Part shown: positions 33,493-35,057 of the stretch, in pieces
Layout: each line of letters begins with the position of its first letter
Numbering within the stretch: the stretch's first letter is position 1
Assembly: GCF_024704835.1 (NCBI RefSeq)
Contig: NZ_JAMXBE010000026.1
Span: 776 to 35,832 of the forward strand
Reading direction: 5' to 3'
Origin: Parapedobacter tibetensis
GTDB taxonomy: Bacteria; Bacteroidota; Bacteroidia; Sphingobacteriales; Sphingobacteriaceae
DNA length: 35,057 bases
Translations under genes and position numbers: made by a program
Notes under the pieces: model-generated
The model's database searches: none
The model's input: only the letters and a program-made list of their open reading frames with translations
Told to the model about the DNA's origin: nothing

Positions 33493-34911
33493 ATGAAGAA
33501 CGGTTTTCTATACCAGGAGATAGCGGGCAACATTGCCAATAAAATCAAAACCGGTGTTTTGAAAGCAGGGCAACGTCTGCCCTCCGTGAGAATGTTGAGC
33601 AAAGAACACGGAACAAGTGTAAATACGGCAAAAAGGGTTTACCTGGAATTGGAAGCCCAATCACTTGTGCAATCAAAACCCCAGTCGGGTTACTTTGTAA
33701 GCCCTCTAAATTACCTGAAACTTCCTTTGCCCGAAGCGAGCCAGCCGCTACCTGTTGCCAAAAATACCGAGCCGAATGAGTTGATAAGCGGCGTTTATTC
33801 CACTTTGGGGCGTAATGATTTGACGCTTTTTTCAATCGGTGTCCCTTCCGGTAAACTGTTGCCATTGGCAAAGCTAAAAAAAGAAATTATGCTTGCGACT
33901 CGGGAACTGAAAGAGGGCGGAACGGAATATGAACCCCTACAGGGTAATATGAAGCTCCGGAGAATGATAGCCGCCCGTTCATTGTCTTGGGAGGGGCATT
34001 TAAAGGAAAGCGATGTGATAACGACCAACGGCTGCATGAACGCTTTGGCACTATGCCTGATGGCATTAACCAAACCTGGAGACACCCTAGCGTTAGAAAG
34101 CCCCGGATACCCGGGTATTTTACAGCTTGCCGTAAGTTTGGGCCTGAACGTATTGGAAGTGGCTACACACCCCGTCAGCGGAATCGATATCGACGCGCTG
34201 AGAAAACTACTGCCTAACGTAAATGCCTGTCTTTTAGTGCCCAATTTCAATACACCTTTGGGCTATTGTATGCCCGATGAGCACAAAAAAGAGCTAGTAG
34301 CCCTGTTAGCAAAATACAATATTCCGCTCATTGAAGATGATACTTACGGGGATATTCACTTTGGCTCGGAACGTCCGAAATGCTGTAAGTCTTTTGATAC
34401 GGACGGTAACGTTCTGTGGTGCAGCTCGGTGTCGAAAACACTTGCACCCGGTTATCGCGTGGGTTGGGTTGCACCCGGTAAGTACAAAGACCTGATCTTA
34501 AAACTAAAATTGGTCCATGCCTTATCTGCTACCACTGTAATCCACGAAGCTGTTGGAAATTTCTTGATGACAGGCAGATATGAAAATCATCTTCGTCATC
34601 TTCGTAAAACATTACAGGAAAATTATCAGCGCTATGCGCTTGCCATAGCAGAACATTTTCCCTATGGAACTAAAATAAGTCGACCACAGGGCGGGCTCGC
34701 GCTGTGGGTCGAATTTCCGAAAGAAATTGATGCAGCAGAACTGTATAATTATGCCCTTAAAAGACAAATAAGTATTGCTCCGGGCAGGATGTTCAGCCTA
34801 CAAAACCAATTTCAAAACTGTATGCGACTGTGTATCGGCTTGCAATGGTCTGATGATGTGAGGCTCAAATTAAAACAACTCGGAAATCTGGCTAAGATGC
34901 TTCAAAGCTAA
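33493..34911 (+). CDS. MocR-type GntR regulator with aminotransferase domain
   Basis: The 472-residue protein joins an N-terminal GntR winged helix (residues 1-75: YQEIAGNIANKIKTGVLKAGQRLPSVRMLSKEHGTSVNTAKRVYLELEAQ) to a class I aminotransferase-like domain from about residue 100. The latter has the expected pieces: YEPLQGNMKLRRMIAARS, the VPNFNTPLGYCMPDEHK stretch, EDDTYGDIHF and the PLP-lysine region SSVSKTLAPGYRVGW. MocR proteins bind PLP and usually regulate amino-acid or B6 metabolism genes and themselves. The divergent EamA permease is the obvious target. A promoter with ACACAGT direct repeats lies directly before the ATG. Confidence 0.93.
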   Translation: MKNGFLYQEIAGNIANKIKTGVLKAGQRLPSVRMLSKEHGTSVNTAKRVYLELEAQSLVQSKPQSGYFVSPLNYLKLPLPEASQPLPVAKNTEPNELISGVYSTLGRNDLTLFSIGVPSGKLLPLAKLKKEIMLATRELKEGGTEYEPLQGNMKLRRMIAARSLSWEGHLKESDVITTNGCMNALALCLMALTKPGDTLALESPGYPGILQLAVSLGLNVLEVATHPVSGIDIDALRKLLPNVNACLLVPNFNTPLGYCMPDEHKKELVALLAKYNIPLIEDDTYGDIHFGSERPKCCKSFDTDGNVLWCSSVSKTLAPGYRVGWVAPGKYKDLILKLKLVHALSATTVIHEAVGNFLMTGRYENHLRHLRKTLQENYQRYALAIAEHFPYGTKISRPQGGLALWVEFPKEIDAAELYNYALKRQISIAPGRMFSLQNQFQNCMRLCIGLQWSDDVRLKLKQLGNLAKMLQS

Positions 34912-34977
34912 TGCCCGGTGCGGGCGGCGCGATACGAATATAGCCATAAACGCCAAATACCTCGACATTTAAATCGT

Positions 34978-34985
34978 TATCTTTG
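34978..34985 (+). promoter_or_regulatory. Possible -7 element for a gene beginning at the window edge
   Basis: TATCTTTG matches TAnnTTTG, but no TTTG lies 19-21 bases upstream. An ATG at 35052-35054, preceded by AAAAGAGGATTT, may be the start of the next gene, of which only two codons are visible. No other feature was seen in 34912-35057. Confidence 0.3.
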
Positions 34986-35057
34986 TAAATGTTATTTTAC
35001 TACGGTTTATCGTCAATAATGCATAAAACGTAGTTACCCAAAAGAGGATTTATGAAG

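Overview
The window reads as chromosomal DNA of a Bacteroidota bacterium, most likely family Sphingobacteriaceae (Sphingobacterium/Parapedobacter/Olivibacter-like; the genus is a guess). The reasons are a SusC/SusD pair, several exact matches to the Bacteroidota promoter (TTTG, 19-20 bases, TAnnTTTG), start codons mostly without a Shine-Dalgarno sequence, a Bacteroidota-type Gly-Gly peptide leader, and many family types typical of this group. I saw no rRNA, tRNA, CRISPR array, phage or insertion sequence.

Layout. 1-960: a vapBC-type toxin-antitoxin pair whose toxin is broken by two frameshifts. 1.3-2.9 kb: a YceI-like secreted protein, a small membrane protein and a TetR repressor. 3.2-11.5 kb: a same-strand run of SusC, SusD, a small secreted protein, a calcineurin-type phosphoesterase and two paralogous EEP-fold phosphodiesterases, which looks like a nutrient-acquisition locus for an organophosphate rather than a glycan. 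11.5-14.8 kb: a coiled-coil unknown, an AraC regulator, a 17-bp perfect inverted repeat next to a strong promoter, an array of nineteen exact 21-bp repeats, and a small fibronectin-type III-like protein. 15.1-24.0 kb: a TetR regulator, then a peptide maturation and export cluster. 24.0-29.0 kb: a VapC fragment, an unknown gene, a large SWIM-SNF2 helicase and a divergent helix-turn-helix regulator sharing an operator region with it. 29.2-34.9 kb: ordinary accessory metabolism (epimerase, hydrolase, Crp-type regulator, RibD-type reductase, EamA permease, MocR regulator).

The best candidate for an undescribed system is 16059-24006. A 102-residue precursor has a Bacteroidota double-glycine leader and a four-cysteine core. 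Around it are a polytopic VKOR fused to an N-terminal C39-like domain without a catalytic cysteine and to a C-terminal thioredoxin domain, a TlpA-like lipoprotein, a second small lipoprotein (possibly frameshifted), a C39-peptidase ABC exporter and an HlyD adaptor. Together these suggest a secreted, disulfide-bonded peptide (bacteriocin or signal) that is cleaved after GG by the exporter and oxidised by the VKOR-thioredoxin fusion. The precursor and the two lipoproteins look AT-rich beside GC-rich export genes, suggesting an exchangeable cargo module.

The second notable feature is the 21-bp array at 13511-13909. It lies just downstream of a probable AraC-controlled promoter and upstream of the Fn3-like gene. 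Its period is exactly 21 bases with a higher-order period of 63. One frame stays open through it and would encode heptapeptide repeats, but no start codon is visible in that frame.

All calls come from reading the sequence. No database or structure search was run.
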